Origin: Alicyclobacillus tolerans
GTDB lineage: Bacteria > Bacillota > Bacilli > Alicyclobacillales > Alicyclobacillaceae
DNA: 55,582 nt
Assembly (NCBI RefSeq): GCF_021739485.1
Contig: NZ_JAJFNK010000033.1
Location: 1 to 55,582 of the forward strand
Direction of reading: 5' to 3'
Part shown: positions 1-8,761 of the stretch, piece after piece
Layout: the number at the start of each line of letters is the position of its first letter
Numbering within the stretch: the first letter of the stretch is position 1
Notes under the pieces: generated by a model
Told to the model about the DNA's origin: nothing
The model's input: the letters and a program-made list of their open reading frames with translations, nothing else
The model's database searches: none
Position numbers and translations under genes: made by a program

Positions 1-52
1 CTTTTAGTAGATTGCACTCGATGGCTTTCTCGTCAAGAGCCAGCCCCTAAAT

Positions 53-511
53 TTACACCACTACATAAGACTCTAACAGCCGTTTCCCGTAGGAAGCATG
101 ACCAAGAGCGACTCCCAAACCTTCAAGTAGAGTTGTCCCAAGTGCAAAAGTCACAGTGAGAAAGGCGAAACGCTTGTATCGGTGAACCAAAATGATGTAC
201 CAGCAACCCAAGACTGGATAGAGGCCAATGTCGAGGGGCAACGCTGAAAGCGTCTCGATTCGCATTGGAGGGTTCAGGCTCCAGAACTCCAAGGCGAATC
301 CAAACGTATTTATGACAAAAGAAACCACAGAGGCGAATGGAGCCACAGTGAGGACAGTCAAAGGGTGCTTGTGGTAGAGGTAAACGCCAAGAATCCATGG
401 TAGAAATAAGCCACACACGATGTTAAGAACCATGATAACATACGCTCCAAAAACGTCATGCCCGTAGTTTGCCATGATTATGATGGAACTATCCAGCAGG
501 CATTCACACAT
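53..511 (-). CDS. CBO0543-family integral membrane protein
   Basis: This 152-residue protein is very hydrophobic, with about four predicted membrane segments. It carries the stretch PLDIGLYPVLGCWYIILV, which resembles the conserved core of the CBO0543 family of small Bacillales membrane proteins. The molecular function of that family is unknown. The start is uncertain: the first ATG lacks a good ribosome site, and a second ATG 12 codons later is possible. It lies alone at the window edge, reading leftwards, next to a decayed transposase, so it may belong to the plasmid's accessory cargo. Family assignment is from remembered motif similarity only. Confidence 0.6.
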   Translation of the reverse strand: MCECLLDSSIIIMANYGHDVFGAYVIMVLNIVCGLFLPWILGVYLYHKHPLTVLTVAPFASVVSFVINTFGFALEFWSLNPPMRIETLSALPLDIGLYPVLGCWYIILVHRYKRFAFLTVTFALGTTLLEGLGVALGHASYGKRLLESYVVV

Positions 512-670
512 TCACGGTAGCAAGTTTGTCTTCCACGAACGCCTTAAAATTGATGTCGCCTCAACATGCGCGTGGGAAGTGACGGCGAGACAGTGTGGCA
601 AAATCTGAGCAAGATGCAATACTCAAATTTAGTATTGAGGTAACGGGAGTTATGTCCAGACTAAGGGTGT

Positions 671-1115
671 CAATCCGATTCCTGGGACCACTATACTCAA
701 ACAATCAGATACATTCGGCTGAAGAACGAGCACAATCTCACAAGCAAGCAAAAGGACCGATTACAGGTGCTTCGCCACTTAAATCTCAAGACGGCAAGGG
801 CATACCAAATGATGCTTACATTCAAAGAACTTTGGATACAACCTAAGTTCCTTGCTAAGGCCTTTCTAGATAAGTGGTATTTCTGGGCTACACATTCACG
901 ACTCAAAGCCAATGATTGACGCAGCAAAAACAATCCGCCGCCACCAAAATGGCATCCTATCTTGGTTCGATAGAGTCAACAATGCCCTCATTGAGAGTAT
1001 GAACAGCCTCAGCCAAGCCATGAAACGAAGGGCAAAGGGTTACCGCAACGTAGAGAATTATATTTCTATGATTTACCTTCTGCTAGGCAAGTTGTCATTT
1101 GACATACCCACCTAA
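671..1115 (+). pseudogene. ISL3-family transposase, C-terminal remnant with a frameshift
   Basis: One frame reads WDHYTQTIRYIRLKNEHNLT, then continues through LKTARAYQMMLTFKELW and FLDKWYFWATHSRLK before stopping near 918. The next frame resumes with PMIDAAKTIRRHQNGILSWF, then NSLSQAMKRRAKGYRNVENY and the stop at 1115. Together these match the C-terminal catalytic end of ISL3-family transposases (the WxxWATHSRL and KARGYR-like blocks). About two thirds of the usual 400-residue protein is absent and the remaining part is frameshifted, so it cannot be active. No intact terminal inverted repeats were found nearby. It marks a past insertion next to the partition operon. Confidence 0.75.
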
Positions 1116-1258
1116 AACAGCGAGGAGGCCTTTTGGGAAAGCTAAACTTCTCTCTACCCACATAAATCTCGAACGAGGCGTCTTAGTTTAACATTGCTAT
1201 CGACAAGGTCCTCTAAATAGCTGGGTGTTCCAACAGGAGACACCCAGTTCCAAACGCA

Positions 1259-2035
1259 TCAGTAACCGAGGCGGGAGAGCAGATGATCAAGCGCTGCATT
1301 GATCACAGTCGATTTGTCATAAGGAATATTTTCGAGGTACTTCTTTAACCGTTCCTGAACGTCGTGGTCTTGATAAAACCCAGTTTGCGTGTATGTGTCG
1401 CCCTTCTTTTTGAAGCCAACTTGCTTCATCACGCGTGCTATGGCGAACTCTTCAACCAGTCTACTCGAATCAGATGGGATAGCCTCGCGCGCTGCGTCCA
1501 ACTGCTGGGTTAAGGAAGCGACTTGTTGCTTTAAGTTCTCGTTATCATCCAACACGGCCTGCAACGTGTGGGAGGCGCCACTCGGCAAATCCAATTCCGC
1601 TTGTAATGCGGACTTCTCAGCTTCTAGCCGTTTGACCAAATCCTCCAACTGCGCCTTTTCTTTCGCTATGGAGTCAAATTGGTTTTGGACTGAGTTTAGT
1701 GTCGCCTTGTTCTCAGCCAGCTCACTTTGGAGATTGGCCAAGTCTCTCCGCGCCAATTCCAGCTGCACAGCCACCCCTGACTCAGTATAAGTATTAGTAT
1801 TAATATTGTTATCATTTTTAATATTACGATTGTTATCATTTTTGATAACAAGGTCGTTATTGGTATTTGTATCTCTCTCGGTAACAATCTTAGTATTAGG
1901 TTCGTTATCAATACCATTGTCTGTTTCAGTATTATTTCTGCGTTCTTGACTTAAATCCGGGATGAGTGAACGCTGGGCCGTCACAACTGGGCCTCGGTTT
2001 AGAGTGTTTTTCAACCTGTCTTTGGAAGAACTCAT
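1259..2035 (-). CDS. ParB/ParR-like centromere-binding protein with coiled coil and C-terminal RHH
   Basis: This is the second gene of the leftward partition operon, starting 1 bp after the parA stop. The 258 residues divide into a polar Asn/Thr-rich N-terminus (residues about 25-85, NTNNDLVIKNDNN type), a long coiled coil (about 90-180) and a C-terminal region YQDHDVQERLKKYLENIPYD followed by KSTVINAALDHLL. The last part looks like a ribbon-helix-helix DNA-binding fold. It is not a canonical ParB with an HTH and CTPase domain. Its likely role is to bind the repeat region upstream of parA and recruit ParA. The Asn-rich segment is encoded by DNA resembling the centromere repeats, so the gene may itself carry binding sites. 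The role is inferred from position. Confidence 0.65.
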   Translation of the reverse strand: MSSSKDRLKNTLNRGPVVTAQRSLIPDLSQERRNNTETDNGIDNEPNTKIVTERDTNTNNDLVIKNDNNRNIKNDNNINTNTYTESGVAVQLELARRDLANLQSELAENKATLNSVQNQFDSIAKEKAQLEDLVKRLEAEKSALQAELDLPSGASHTLQAVLDDNENLKQQVASLTQQLDAAREAIPSDSSRLVEEFAIARVMKQVGFKKKGDTYTQTGFYQDHDVQERLKKYLENIPYDKSTVINAALDHLLSRLGY

Positions 2036-2036
2036 C

Positions 2037-2978
2037 CTACAACCATCCCTTCGCTGTTTCTATATCATCCAAAAGCGTCGCACGAACATCTTCGAACCGC
2101 GCTCGCTTCCTATCGGTTAGGGGACTAGCTAATCTAGCATCCACATACGCTAAATGTTCTTCCAAAGCCCCAAAGTAAATTGAGTCCGTAGAAACACCAT
2201 CGGCGATCCGTTGGAGCACTTCGTCCAGCAGGTCTTCGTACTGCCCTAGTGCCTGTTTCTGATCCTTTGTCGCATTAGAGATGCCAATCGTGGCAAACTC
2301 CGAAATACGAGCCAACCGTCGCAGCACGGTTTTGAAAACGACATCCCCGTACTTTTCCTGAACAGCTTCAAGGATCGCCGTTTGAAGGGAGTAACGATCC
2401 ATGAGTCCTGCTGATATTCCAAGCATCGTCAGGTCGGGATTCAGTCCCCGTTTCACATAAAACAAAGTTTCAAAAAAGCGATTCAAGGCTTGGAACGCGT
2501 ACACCTCGGTTTGCAACACGGTGACCACGTAGTTACTGGCTGCAAGCGCAGATACCGTCTGTTGATTCAGACTGGGAGGACAATCCATGAGGATGTAGTC
2601 ATAGTCGTCCGACACCAACCCCAACATGTCCTTTAGGTACAGCACGGGGTGTCCAGACCTCTTTTGGGTCTTTTGAATTTCATAAATGTACGTGTCGTAT
2701 GTAGCCAAGAGGTCATCGGCTGGTAGAAGATGCAACGTGTCTGCGACCTGCACGATGTACGATTTCGGATCGTTGTCCTCAACCGCTTCCAATACAGTTT
2801 CATTCGAGAACGCATAGGCATCCTGTTGGCTTAACAGCGTGCTGACGTTCCCTTGACTATCCATGTCCACTACCAAAACACGGTTTCCCCTCTTGGCTAA
2901 CAACCAAGCCATAATGCCCGTCTGGGTTGACTTTCCAACTCCTCCCTTTTGAAGCATCCAAGAAATTGTAATAGCCAT
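2037..2978 (-). CDS. parA: ParA-family partition ATPase
   Basis: The protein has 313 residues. It has the deviant Walker A motif KGGVGKST near residues 11-18, the A' block VLVVDMDSQGN near residues 34-44, and a Walker B stretch YDYILMDCPPSLN near 125-137. These define ParA/Soj ATPases, which move plasmid copies over the nucleoid. There is no N-terminal HTH, so it is a type Ib-like or short ParA that probably does not autoregulate directly. A GGGAG ribosome site precedes the start. The cognate DNA-binding protein follows immediately. Upstream lie about 800 bp of AT-rich repeats that are the likely centromere and operator. Confidence 0.93.
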   Translation of the reverse strand: MAITISWMLQKGGVGKSTQTGIMAWLLAKRGNRVLVVDMDSQGNVSTLLSQQDAYAFSNETVLEAVEDNDPKSYIVQVADTLHLLPADDLLATYDTYIYEIQKTQKRSGHPVLYLKDMLGLVSDDYDYILMDCPPSLNQQTVSALAASNYVVTVLQTEVYAFQALNRFFETLFYVKRGLNPDLTMLGISAGLMDRYSLQTAILEAVQEKYGDVVFKTVLRRLARISEFATIGISNATKDQKQALGQYEDLLDEVLQRIADGVSTDSIYFGALEEHLAYVDARLASPLTDRKRARFEDVRATLLDDIETAKGWL

Positions 2979-3049
2979 GATATAATCATTCTCCCTTTGA
3001 AGTTCGCTGATTTCACCACTATACCTTACAACAGCAGTCTGAATTAATC

Positions 3050-3770
3050 ATAATAACAAAACTAATATCGTCTTTAATAATAAACGTGATACTAATACTA
3101 ATACTACGCTTGAGAGAGAATCCCTTTAGAGGCATATGGCAATTTTTACGCATTTCGACTTTTCGGGGCGGAGGGCATGACGTAAGCCACCGCCTGACTG
3201 GTAGTTCAAACGGTGGATGACTGGAACACAACACAATTTCGATTCTACTATTGCTCTTAGTAATAAGAGCAATCATCTTACTGATACCGATACTAATTTA
3301 AGTATTGACATTCTTATCAATAACAGACCTAACACCATTTCTGCTATCATTACCGGTACCAAAATTGTTAATGTTATCAATACTATTATTATGATTGATA
3401 ATACGCCTTCGAACACGTCACTATTACTCTTAGTAAAAATACCAATTATATTAGCAATACGGATATTGTTTTCGATATTGCTCTTATTATTAATACATTA
3501 ACTAACACTGGTAATGCTCTCATTACCAATCCAGAAATCGTTATTGTTATCAATACTATTATTACGATTGATAATACGATATCGAACACGCTACTCCCGT
3601 CATCGCTATCAACACTCTTCATGGTAACAGAGCAGTTCACGAAACCACGAGCACTACCTATTCCTAGAATCGCTCTGTCTATCTTTACTAAAATCACTAA
3701 TGTTTTTGCTAACAATACTAATATCAAAATTAATAACAAGAATAAAAACAATATTTATGAGGAAAGAGGG
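3050..3770. repeat. AT-rich centromere-like (parS/parC) repeat region
   Basis: The region upstream of parA is full of short words such as TTATCAATA, AGTATTA and TATTATTA. A 45-bp unit occurs twice, at 3373-3417 and 3546-3590, 173 bp apart with about four mismatches. Each copy has the dyad TTATCAAT-N12-ATTGATAA and ends in TCGAACACG. The position next to parAB and the reiterated dyads suggest the centromere bound by the small RHH protein. The short reading frames across this stretch show only low-complexity I/N/T runs and I do not regard them as genes. Function is inferred from context. Confidence 0.65.
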
Positions 3771-3883
3771 ACTGGCAATGAAGAAGCTCCCCTGCAACCA
3801 GGAGAGCCTCCGTCCAGTATCGCATTTTAGGTTTGTACTAACTTTACCATGAAGTTAATCGCAACTTCAAGTAGCAACTTTAT

Positions 3884-3897
3884 GCAAAACCCACTTC
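3884..3897 (+). repeat. Left target site duplication (14 bp) of the Cas1 element
   Basis: The sequence GCAAAACCCACTTC directly abuts the left terminal inverted repeat and recurs at 25015-25028. Known casposon duplications are about 14-15 bp, so the length fits Cas1-catalysed integration. The site is intergenic; no tRNA end is recognisable. Confidence 0.88.
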
Positions 3898-4213
3898 CTC
3901 TTCTTAATCTGCTCATCTCATAATGTCACATTGGCATATTCATTCATCATATGTTGAACGTCGATTATTGATCAGCACAATATAATGCAGCAATACAGCG
4001 CAATTGGTTATGGAAAATAATTGTTGGATGGAGGAAGGAAGAAGGGCGAATAATGACGGAACGGTTTATGTGACGTCTTGGGTGGAACGTAGTGGAACCC
4101 AATGGAAAGGGAAGAATATGAAACTAAGCGGAAAACAAACAACATGCATAGAACGTCAAATACGGATAAACCAATTTACAAACCAAATGCAAGGACCAAT
4201 GCAAAGACCAATT
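3898..4213 (+). repeat. Left terminal inverted repeat (316 bp)
   Basis: This begins CTCTTCTTAATCTGCTCATC and matches the reverse complement of 24699-25014 without a difference that I could find over 316 bp. Identity stops abruptly after GCAAAGACCAATT. The open frame inside it appears in both copies simply because the DNA is identical, so I do not call it a gene. Perfect identity suggests recent integration or homogenisation during replication. Confidence 0.95.
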
Positions 4214-4622
4214 CTAAGGTGTCTAGATGTCATTAACGTTCAGTTTAAGACACCCCGGTGTCATTCTAAGACATTTTATACACATCGGAATACGGAGGTA
4301 TGGGAATGCGGTGAGGAGACGAGAGGGGGAGAATGGGGGATTTAGGGATTTTAATACGAACATAATGTAAATTTTATACGAACATAGCGTTAAATTGGCA
4401 TCCATAAATTGTATGCAATGTCAGAAGTGTTGGTAGCTGATACCAAGGCTAAATGCCTTTATGATGCGGAAAGCCCAACGGCCAAATTTCCAGTCACATC
4501 CTGCAACTTTGTTATCTTGTGTCACCTTCGACAGGATTTTGGATGCGTGCTAAGTTTATCTATAGCGCTAATTCAAAAGGTCGGCCGCTGGCCCGGGATG
4601 GTGTGAGCTGAAGGAAGTCAAA
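4214..4622. repeat. Left subterminal region with repeated words, no gene supported
   Basis: Just inside the inverted repeat are the words ATTCTAAGGTGTCTAGA (4211-4227), ATTAACGTTCAGTTTAAGA (4232-4250) and ATTCTAAGACATTT (near 4264). The right end carries the same words in a different order (24652-24701). A second pair of direct repeats, TACGAACATA with flanking AT tracts, lies at about 4354-4363 and 4377-4386. These may be binding sites for the casposase or the replication initiation complex. A 65-codon frame at 4409-4606 has no ribosome site and no protein-like character. Confidence 0.5.
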
Positions 4623-4994
4623 ATGAACACGTATCACTTTTATTTGAAGCAGTTTTGGAGCCTTAAGCTAACAGATATCGGGATATCGCAACATCATGAA
4701 GATTATTACCCATATAATTTTATACCCGAATTCAACAATATGATTGGTCAATATTTACAATCATCTCGGAGGAACACCCGTGACAAGCACGAGGCACATT
4801 TACTAGGACTGCACATGGTATACCCGCGAACCGACACGAAAAATTGGGATTCGTATATTGACGAGGTACTTGCTTACTTTTTAGATTACAAGCACATGAC
4901 TAGCTCTACCCGGAAAGACTTTGTGATGTATTGTCTGAAATTTAATCGACATCCAGACGTTCAGTGCATGCGGGATATTTGGACATTAGTTTAG
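4623..4994 (+). CDS. Uncharacterised 123-aa protein at the left end of the element
   Basis: The start ATG follows a GAAGGAAG ribosome site. The product is rich in aromatic and charged residues and has no signal peptide, membrane segment or motif that I recognise. It converges on the polymerase operon and shares its terminator hairpin at 5006-5025. As the only rightward gene at the left end, it could act at the subterminal DNA, but nothing in the sequence proves this. It is called as a gene from its ribosome site, its terminator and its normal composition. Confidence 0.55.
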   Translation: MNTYHFYLKQFWSLKLTDIGISQHHEDYYPYNFIPEFNNMIGQYLQSSRRNTRDKHEAHLLGLHMVYPRTDTKNWDSYIDEVLAYFLDYKHMTSSTRKDFVMYCLKFNRHPDVQCMRDIWTLV

Positions 4995-5005
4995 GGTACC
5001 AAGAA

Positions 5006-5031
5006 GGACCGTCAAGTGACGGTCCTCTTTC
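5006..5031. terminator. Bidirectional hairpin terminator between the 4623 gene and polB
   Basis: A perfect 9-bp stem, GGACCGTCA / TGACGGTCC, with an AG loop is followed on the plus strand by TCTTTCTTT. The last codons and the stop of the leftward polymerase gene lie inside the stem, so it serves the rightward gene best. Confidence 0.75.
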
Positions 5032-7666
5032 TTTCCAACACCAGCAACGCACGATGCAGCCTATGTTTGCTTTGCTCATGCGGTTCATGCTCATCCTTTA
5101 ATAACCGTAACACCTGCCGGTATGACAACCCCGTTTCCGCAGCAATGGCGGTCTTAGCAAAACCCCTTTCATTCAATTGTTGCCGTAACCAATGCCAATC
5201 CACATCCACGGTACCATTTTTGCCATCCTTCTCAATGACCTCGCTCATCGTATCAGCCATAAATTCCTTGCCGGTGTAGTTAACGCTGACCACCTCCACG
5301 GGACGCCTGTAGAGTGGACCTCGGTAATCCCTAGGACAGACCTTTCCACCGGCGTCCATGAATTTAGACTCAGGGTTACGGTCATGGGCACGAAGCAAGA
5401 TGCCCATCTCACGAAGAGGCTGCTCACCCAGCATTCGATCCCCCACGATGAGCCCATTGCCGTTGTCATCGGTCCACGACCAGTACCGGTATTGGCTTAA
5501 ATCCGTGCTCCACGGTGCGTAAAAGCGCTTGGAATCATCACCACGCATGTCCGGCCATGCAAGAATTCCCTTGTTAAAGGGCTTAATTTGCTCATTCCAC
5601 GGCTCGTCCTTATACCTTTTCCATAGATAAGGCGATGTCAATTCGTACTTGGCAAGCTGCGGTTTACCTGCCCAGGATGGCATTTTGGGCTTCTGACCCA
5701 TGGCTTTTTGCACAATGTAGGTCCATAATTCCTCAATCCAACCATCCTGAACCGGTAAAAGGTGTCCTAACCCATGCTCGGAGGCCTTTCGCATGGTGAT
5801 TTTATTTCCCTCCATGTTAAAAAGGCAGTAACGTTTGCTTGACACCGCATAGCAGTACAGTTGCCTCCATGCCTTAGTTTTAGGGTCGTGGTTTTCCTTC
5901 TCTATCTTCAATAATGAACCGCCAAACGAGTACGGGTTTAGGCTTTCAAATCGTTTCACAATGGCATGTGCCTTCGTTGGGTCGTCCGTAATGATTGCCA
6001 TGGAGTCGGTATCAGCAAAGGCATGGGACAACCCCGCGTCGGTCACCGCCTTTTCCATCAAGGCCAGCATGAGACGCGCACCACCGGCAATTAACGTCCC
6101 CAGCATGGGATTTGTCCACTGCCTTGGCGCATCATGGCGTTTCGCCTTGCTCGTCCATTGCGTCAACCCAAAGTGTTCAATCTGTACCTGTTTATCAAAC
6201 TTCTTCGTCTGAAACTCAACAAAGATGCCGTACCCCGTTGAGTTGGCGAGAATCTTCAAAAACTTACTTAGCGTTGGGTTGGTTTCCTTGTAGTGATGGC
6301 GTTGCTCAATGGCAACCTTAAACAGGTTGTCCGTTGCGGGGTTGACCTCTACCTGACCACGTAGCTTAATGGGTTTCAGACCATCCTGCACATTCAGGGG
6401 TCTAACACGTAAGGCCTTTATGATTTTAGGAACCTTCCCTGTCAGTAATTTACTGGCAACCACGTCGGCAAGGGTATACCATGATGGCGTTTTACTGGAC
6501 ACCGGTGTCACCGCCATTCGAATGTCGTCATCCGGTGTAAGGTCATCCTCAACCCACTTTGTCTTAACGGGTAGGATATCCCCCTCAGGTTGCACCAAGC
6601 ACAGCCCCGGAATTGTTAACCAGGTGTCCTGTCTGTATAGGGTCTCAATGTTAACATCTGTTAACATTTCAACTACCCGTTCGGTGTCCTCATAGACCTC
6701 GACTTCCTTGGCAACGAGTAGCGACCACAAATTTTGCAGCGTAAACACACTCGGATACATGCTGGTGATGTCGGTATAAACCACCGGTACGACCTCCCGA
6801 CGATGCCGTACCTCAACCCGACCCGCATGGTACGCGGTCATCGCGTAACCCAAAACCTCGGGGTCGTATGCATCCACGTTGTTTTTAATGCCCATGGCTG
6901 TTAGGTAGGCCTTACCGATGCCCGCCGCGGAGTAAATTTGATGCGGTTCCTTACCAATCGGGTGCAGGTCAAACTCAGCCTTTAATTTTCGATACAAATC
7001 CTGCATTGCCCTCACACGGTCAGATCCATTTATATCCCAATTTTCACAGGTCTTCTCAAAGGACTCATCCTCGTTGCTTAACGCACAGGCTAGGGTACGT
7101 AAATCCACAAAAGCCCCATTCCAGTGTATCCAGTCTCCAGTCGAACGGACGAAGTTGATAAACGCCGCCTCGGGCATGATGCTCTGAATTCTAATGTTGG
7201 GGTAGTTTTCTGAAGCCACAAATTTAAGGGAGAAGGCGGATGTGTTTTTCCAACTTTGAGAGCCATAGATGGCTAAACGGGATAGGGTCCATGGTAGGTC
7301 CCATCCCACTACGACCGTACCCGTCTTGTAGGCCTCCTTCATAAAGACCTCCCTAACCCAATTAGTACGGTGCATCGTACGACCGGTTGTGAGTTCAATA
7401 TCGTCAGGTACAATTGTTTTGTTCAGCCGAACAACACCGTCCTCAATCACCACGCAGCTACCCTTGACCAAATTTTGCGGTCCGTCCTCGGTAGCCTCAA
7501 CGTCGATGAACATGAGGCGGTTCCAGTTCGGCTCGATGCGTTTTGAGTTTTTTTCAGAAATTGCGCGGTTCTGCTTAATTTCGGATTCCAAATCCTGTAT
7601 ATTATCCATGTCAATTAAATCACTGGACTCCATCCAGTGCCGCATTTGTGCCACGATTTTGGTCAT
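5012..7666 (-). CDS. polB: Family B DNA polymerase with 3'-5' exonuclease and C-terminal HTH
   Basis: The 884-residue protein has exonuclease motif I FIDVEATE (D55, E57) and motif II GWDLPWTLSRL (D123). An AYHAGR motif lies near residue 278, Pol motif A YTDITSMYPS near 297-306, motif B KILANSTGYG near 471-480 and motif C FADTDS near 550-555. It copies the element's DNA. An unusual C-terminal tail (about 820-884) contains FAKTAIAAETGLSYRQVLRL, which looks like a helix-turn-helix. Whether it is protein-primed, as in tectiviruses, cannot be proved here; the AYHAGR motif and the terminal inverted repeats are compatible with that. It is the third gene of a leftward operon, overlapping the HNH gene by 4 bp, with a GGAGG ribosome site. 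Confidence 0.93.
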   Translation of the reverse strand: MTKIVAQMRHWMESSDLIDMDNIQDLESEIKQNRAISEKNSKRIEPNWNRLMFIDVEATEDGPQNLVKGSCVVIEDGVVRLNKTIVPDDIELTTGRTMHRTNWVREVFMKEAYKTGTVVVGWDLPWTLSRLAIYGSQSWKNTSAFSLKFVASENYPNIRIQSIMPEAAFINFVRSTGDWIHWNGAFVDLRTLACALSNEDESFEKTCENWDINGSDRVRAMQDLYRKLKAEFDLHPIGKEPHQIYSAAGIGKAYLTAMGIKNNVDAYDPEVLGYAMTAYHAGRVEVRHRREVVPVVYTDITSMYPSVFTLQNLWSLLVAKEVEVYEDTERVVEMLTDVNIETLYRQDTWLTIPGLCLVQPEGDILPVKTKWVEDDLTPDDDIRMAVTPVSSKTPSWYTLADVVASKLLTGKVPKIIKALRVRPLNVQDGLKPIKLRGQVEVNPATDNLFKVAIEQRHHYKETNPTLSKFLKILANSTGYGIFVEFQTKKFDKQVQIEHFGLTQWTSKAKRHDAPRQWTNPMLGTLIAGGARLMLALMEKAVTDAGLSHAFADTDSMAIITDDPTKAHAIVKRFESLNPYSFGGSLLKIEKENHDPKTKAWRQLYCYAVSSKRYCLFNMEGNKITMRKASEHGLGHLLPVQDGWIEELWTYIVQKAMGQKPKMPSWAGKPQLAKYELTSPYLWKRYKDEPWNEQIKPFNKGILAWPDMRGDDSKRFYAPWSTDLSQYRYWSWTDDNGNGLIVGDRMLGEQPLREMGILLRAHDRNPESKFMDAGGKVCPRDYRGPLYRRPVEVVSVNYTGKEFMADTMSEVIEKDGKNGTVDVDWHWLRQQLNERGFAKTAIAAETGLSYRQVLRLLKDEHEPHEQSKHRLHRALLVLERKRTVT

Positions 7667-8079
7667 TGCGTTACCTCCATGTTACGGTCGTCCGTTTGGG
7701 CGGCCTTTTTCTTTGCTCTCATACGTTCCAATTCCTTTTCAAGTAGATGCACGATATGCTTCTGAAATTCGATAGCGCCGATTAGCTCAGCCTCCACGAG
7801 TGTGTGCCCGTCACGGTCCCGTTGTCGATATACATCATCCCAAGTTAGCTGCTGGTCGGTCAACATGGCATGACAATTGCGACATAAATTTACGGTAATC
7901 CCCTCATGAAGACCAGCAATGTGGTGTTTTTCAAGCAGCCTTTTGACCTTCCTCGGATGAACGAGGGAAACGGTTTCCTCCTGTAGGCATGCGGAGCAAC
8001 AGGGATTTTCCCCAAACAGATTCTTCCGACGCCACTCACGAGCTGCCTTCCGTTGGTTTTTCACGTATTCCTGTTCCAT
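7663..8079 (-). CDS. HNH endonuclease
   Basis: The 138-residue protein has two zinc-binding pairs, CSAC near residue 27 and CRNC near 69. The catalytic-type H-H pair lies in LLEKHHIAGLHEG between them and CHAML follows, as in HNH nucleases. HNH nucleases are a regular companion of Cas1 and PolB in casposons, and they occur next to packaging genes in phages. The start at 8079 is chosen over an upstream GTG because GTGGGTGAG sits at ribosome-site distance. Its stop overlaps the polymerase start. Likely roles are DNA processing during replication, mobilisation or packaging. Its position inside the polymerase operon favours a replicative or mobilisation role. Confidence 0.85.
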   Translation of the reverse strand: MEQEYVKNQRKAAREWRRKNLFGENPCCSACLQEETVSLVHPRKVKRLLEKHHIAGLHEGITVNLCRNCHAMLTDQQLTWDDVYRQRDRDGHTLVEAELIGAIEFQKHIVHLLEKELERMRAKKKAAQTDDRNMEVTQ

Positions 8080-8083
8080 TTTC

Positions 8084-8662
8084 TCACCCACTTACGACAA
8101 TGTCAGAGAATTCGCCTGAATTCCATAAATAATCAAGCAGAGATAAATCCGTCTCAAACGGAATAACCTGTCCATCGGCGGTTCGAATGGACTTGCCGAT
8201 GTACTCACTAAGCTGCGACTCGTCACCGTTGTAAACATACGCCTTGACGGCCGCCCAATACTTGCCCATTTTTGAGGCATCCCGGCTGCCGCGAATGAGG
8301 ACCTCCGTCGCATTGCCGTTGGCATCAACAACGGTGGTACGGCGTAAAAGTGAATCCTCGTGCTTTGCCACCAGACGACTGACACCGCGTCCCTTTTTGT
8401 TTTTGGCGTAGCCCATTGTCAACGCAGGCGCTAAGGTGGCGCGCACCTTCTCAGCCGAAGGCGCCCTGAAGTTTTTCATGGTGCCGTATCGTTTACGTAC
8501 CTCCCTGTAGGCCTCTGAGTATGAACCCTTGTAGTTCCTCATCTCACTCAGCACGGCCAGGGAGAACTGGTGTTCCCATTGTTCCTGTTCAGCAATTTGC
8601 TTCACATTCGTGTTTTTGTTCCAAGTCAAACCCTTCCGCTTTGGTTTCTTAGATTTAGCCAT
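8084..8662 (-). CDS. Basic 192-aa protein upstream of HNH-PolB; candidate terminal protein
   Basis: The first gene of the leftward replication operon starts at ATG 8662, eight bases after a GGAGG; an upstream TTG would overlap that ribosome site. The N-terminus is strongly basic (MAKSKKPKRKGLTWNKN) and the middle is rich in K, R and Y. The end is acidic and hydrophobic (SLLDYLWNSGEFSDIVV). I recognise no family. In protein-primed viruses the terminal protein is a small basic protein encoded just before the polymerase, so that role is a reasonable guess and no more. An alternative is a regulator or DNA-binding accessory factor. It is transcribed divergently from cas1. Confidence 0.6.
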   Translation of the reverse strand: MAKSKKPKRKGLTWNKNTNVKQIAEQEQWEHQFSLAVLSEMRNYKGSYSEAYREVRKRYGTMKNFRAPSAEKVRATLAPALTMGYAKNKKGRGVSRLVAKHEDSLLRRTTVVDANGNATEVLIRGSRDASKMGKYWAAVKAYVYNGDESQLSEYIGKSIRTADGQVIPFETDLSLLDYLWNSGEFSDIVVSG

Positions 8663-8761
8663 GTCAATTACCTCCAAAGATATTTAATGAAAAACAGTAC
8701 GGGATCTTAACACCCAGTTACTTCCATTTCTGATATAATAAATATGTAGGGAGGGACAAGC
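8663..8761. promoter_or_regulatory. Divergent promoter region between the polymerase operon and cas1
   Basis: The 99-bp gap separates two operons that start back to back. A rightward -10 like TATAAT lies near 8733-8738, followed by GGGAGGG for cas1. The -35 element is not clear. Shared control of replication and integration is likely from the layout. Confidence 0.5.

Noticed and set aside
3217..3830. Several short frames in the centromere-like region
   Set aside because: They are Ile/Asn/Thr/Leu low-complexity translations of AT repeats with no ribosome sites.
3884..3897. Insertion into the 3' end of a tRNA gene, as for many casposons
   Set aside because: Neither flank folds into a tRNA or shows a T-loop; the site is intergenic between plasmid maintenance regions.
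4004..4345. Open frame in the left inverted repeat, mirrored by 24684-24908 in the right repeat
   Set aside because: The two are the same DNA read in each inverted repeat. The frame runs past the repeat into unrelated sequence on the left, lacks a ribosome site and has no protein-like pattern.
4409..4606. 65-codon frame near the left end
   Set aside because: No ribosome site, odd composition, and no link to neighbouring genes.
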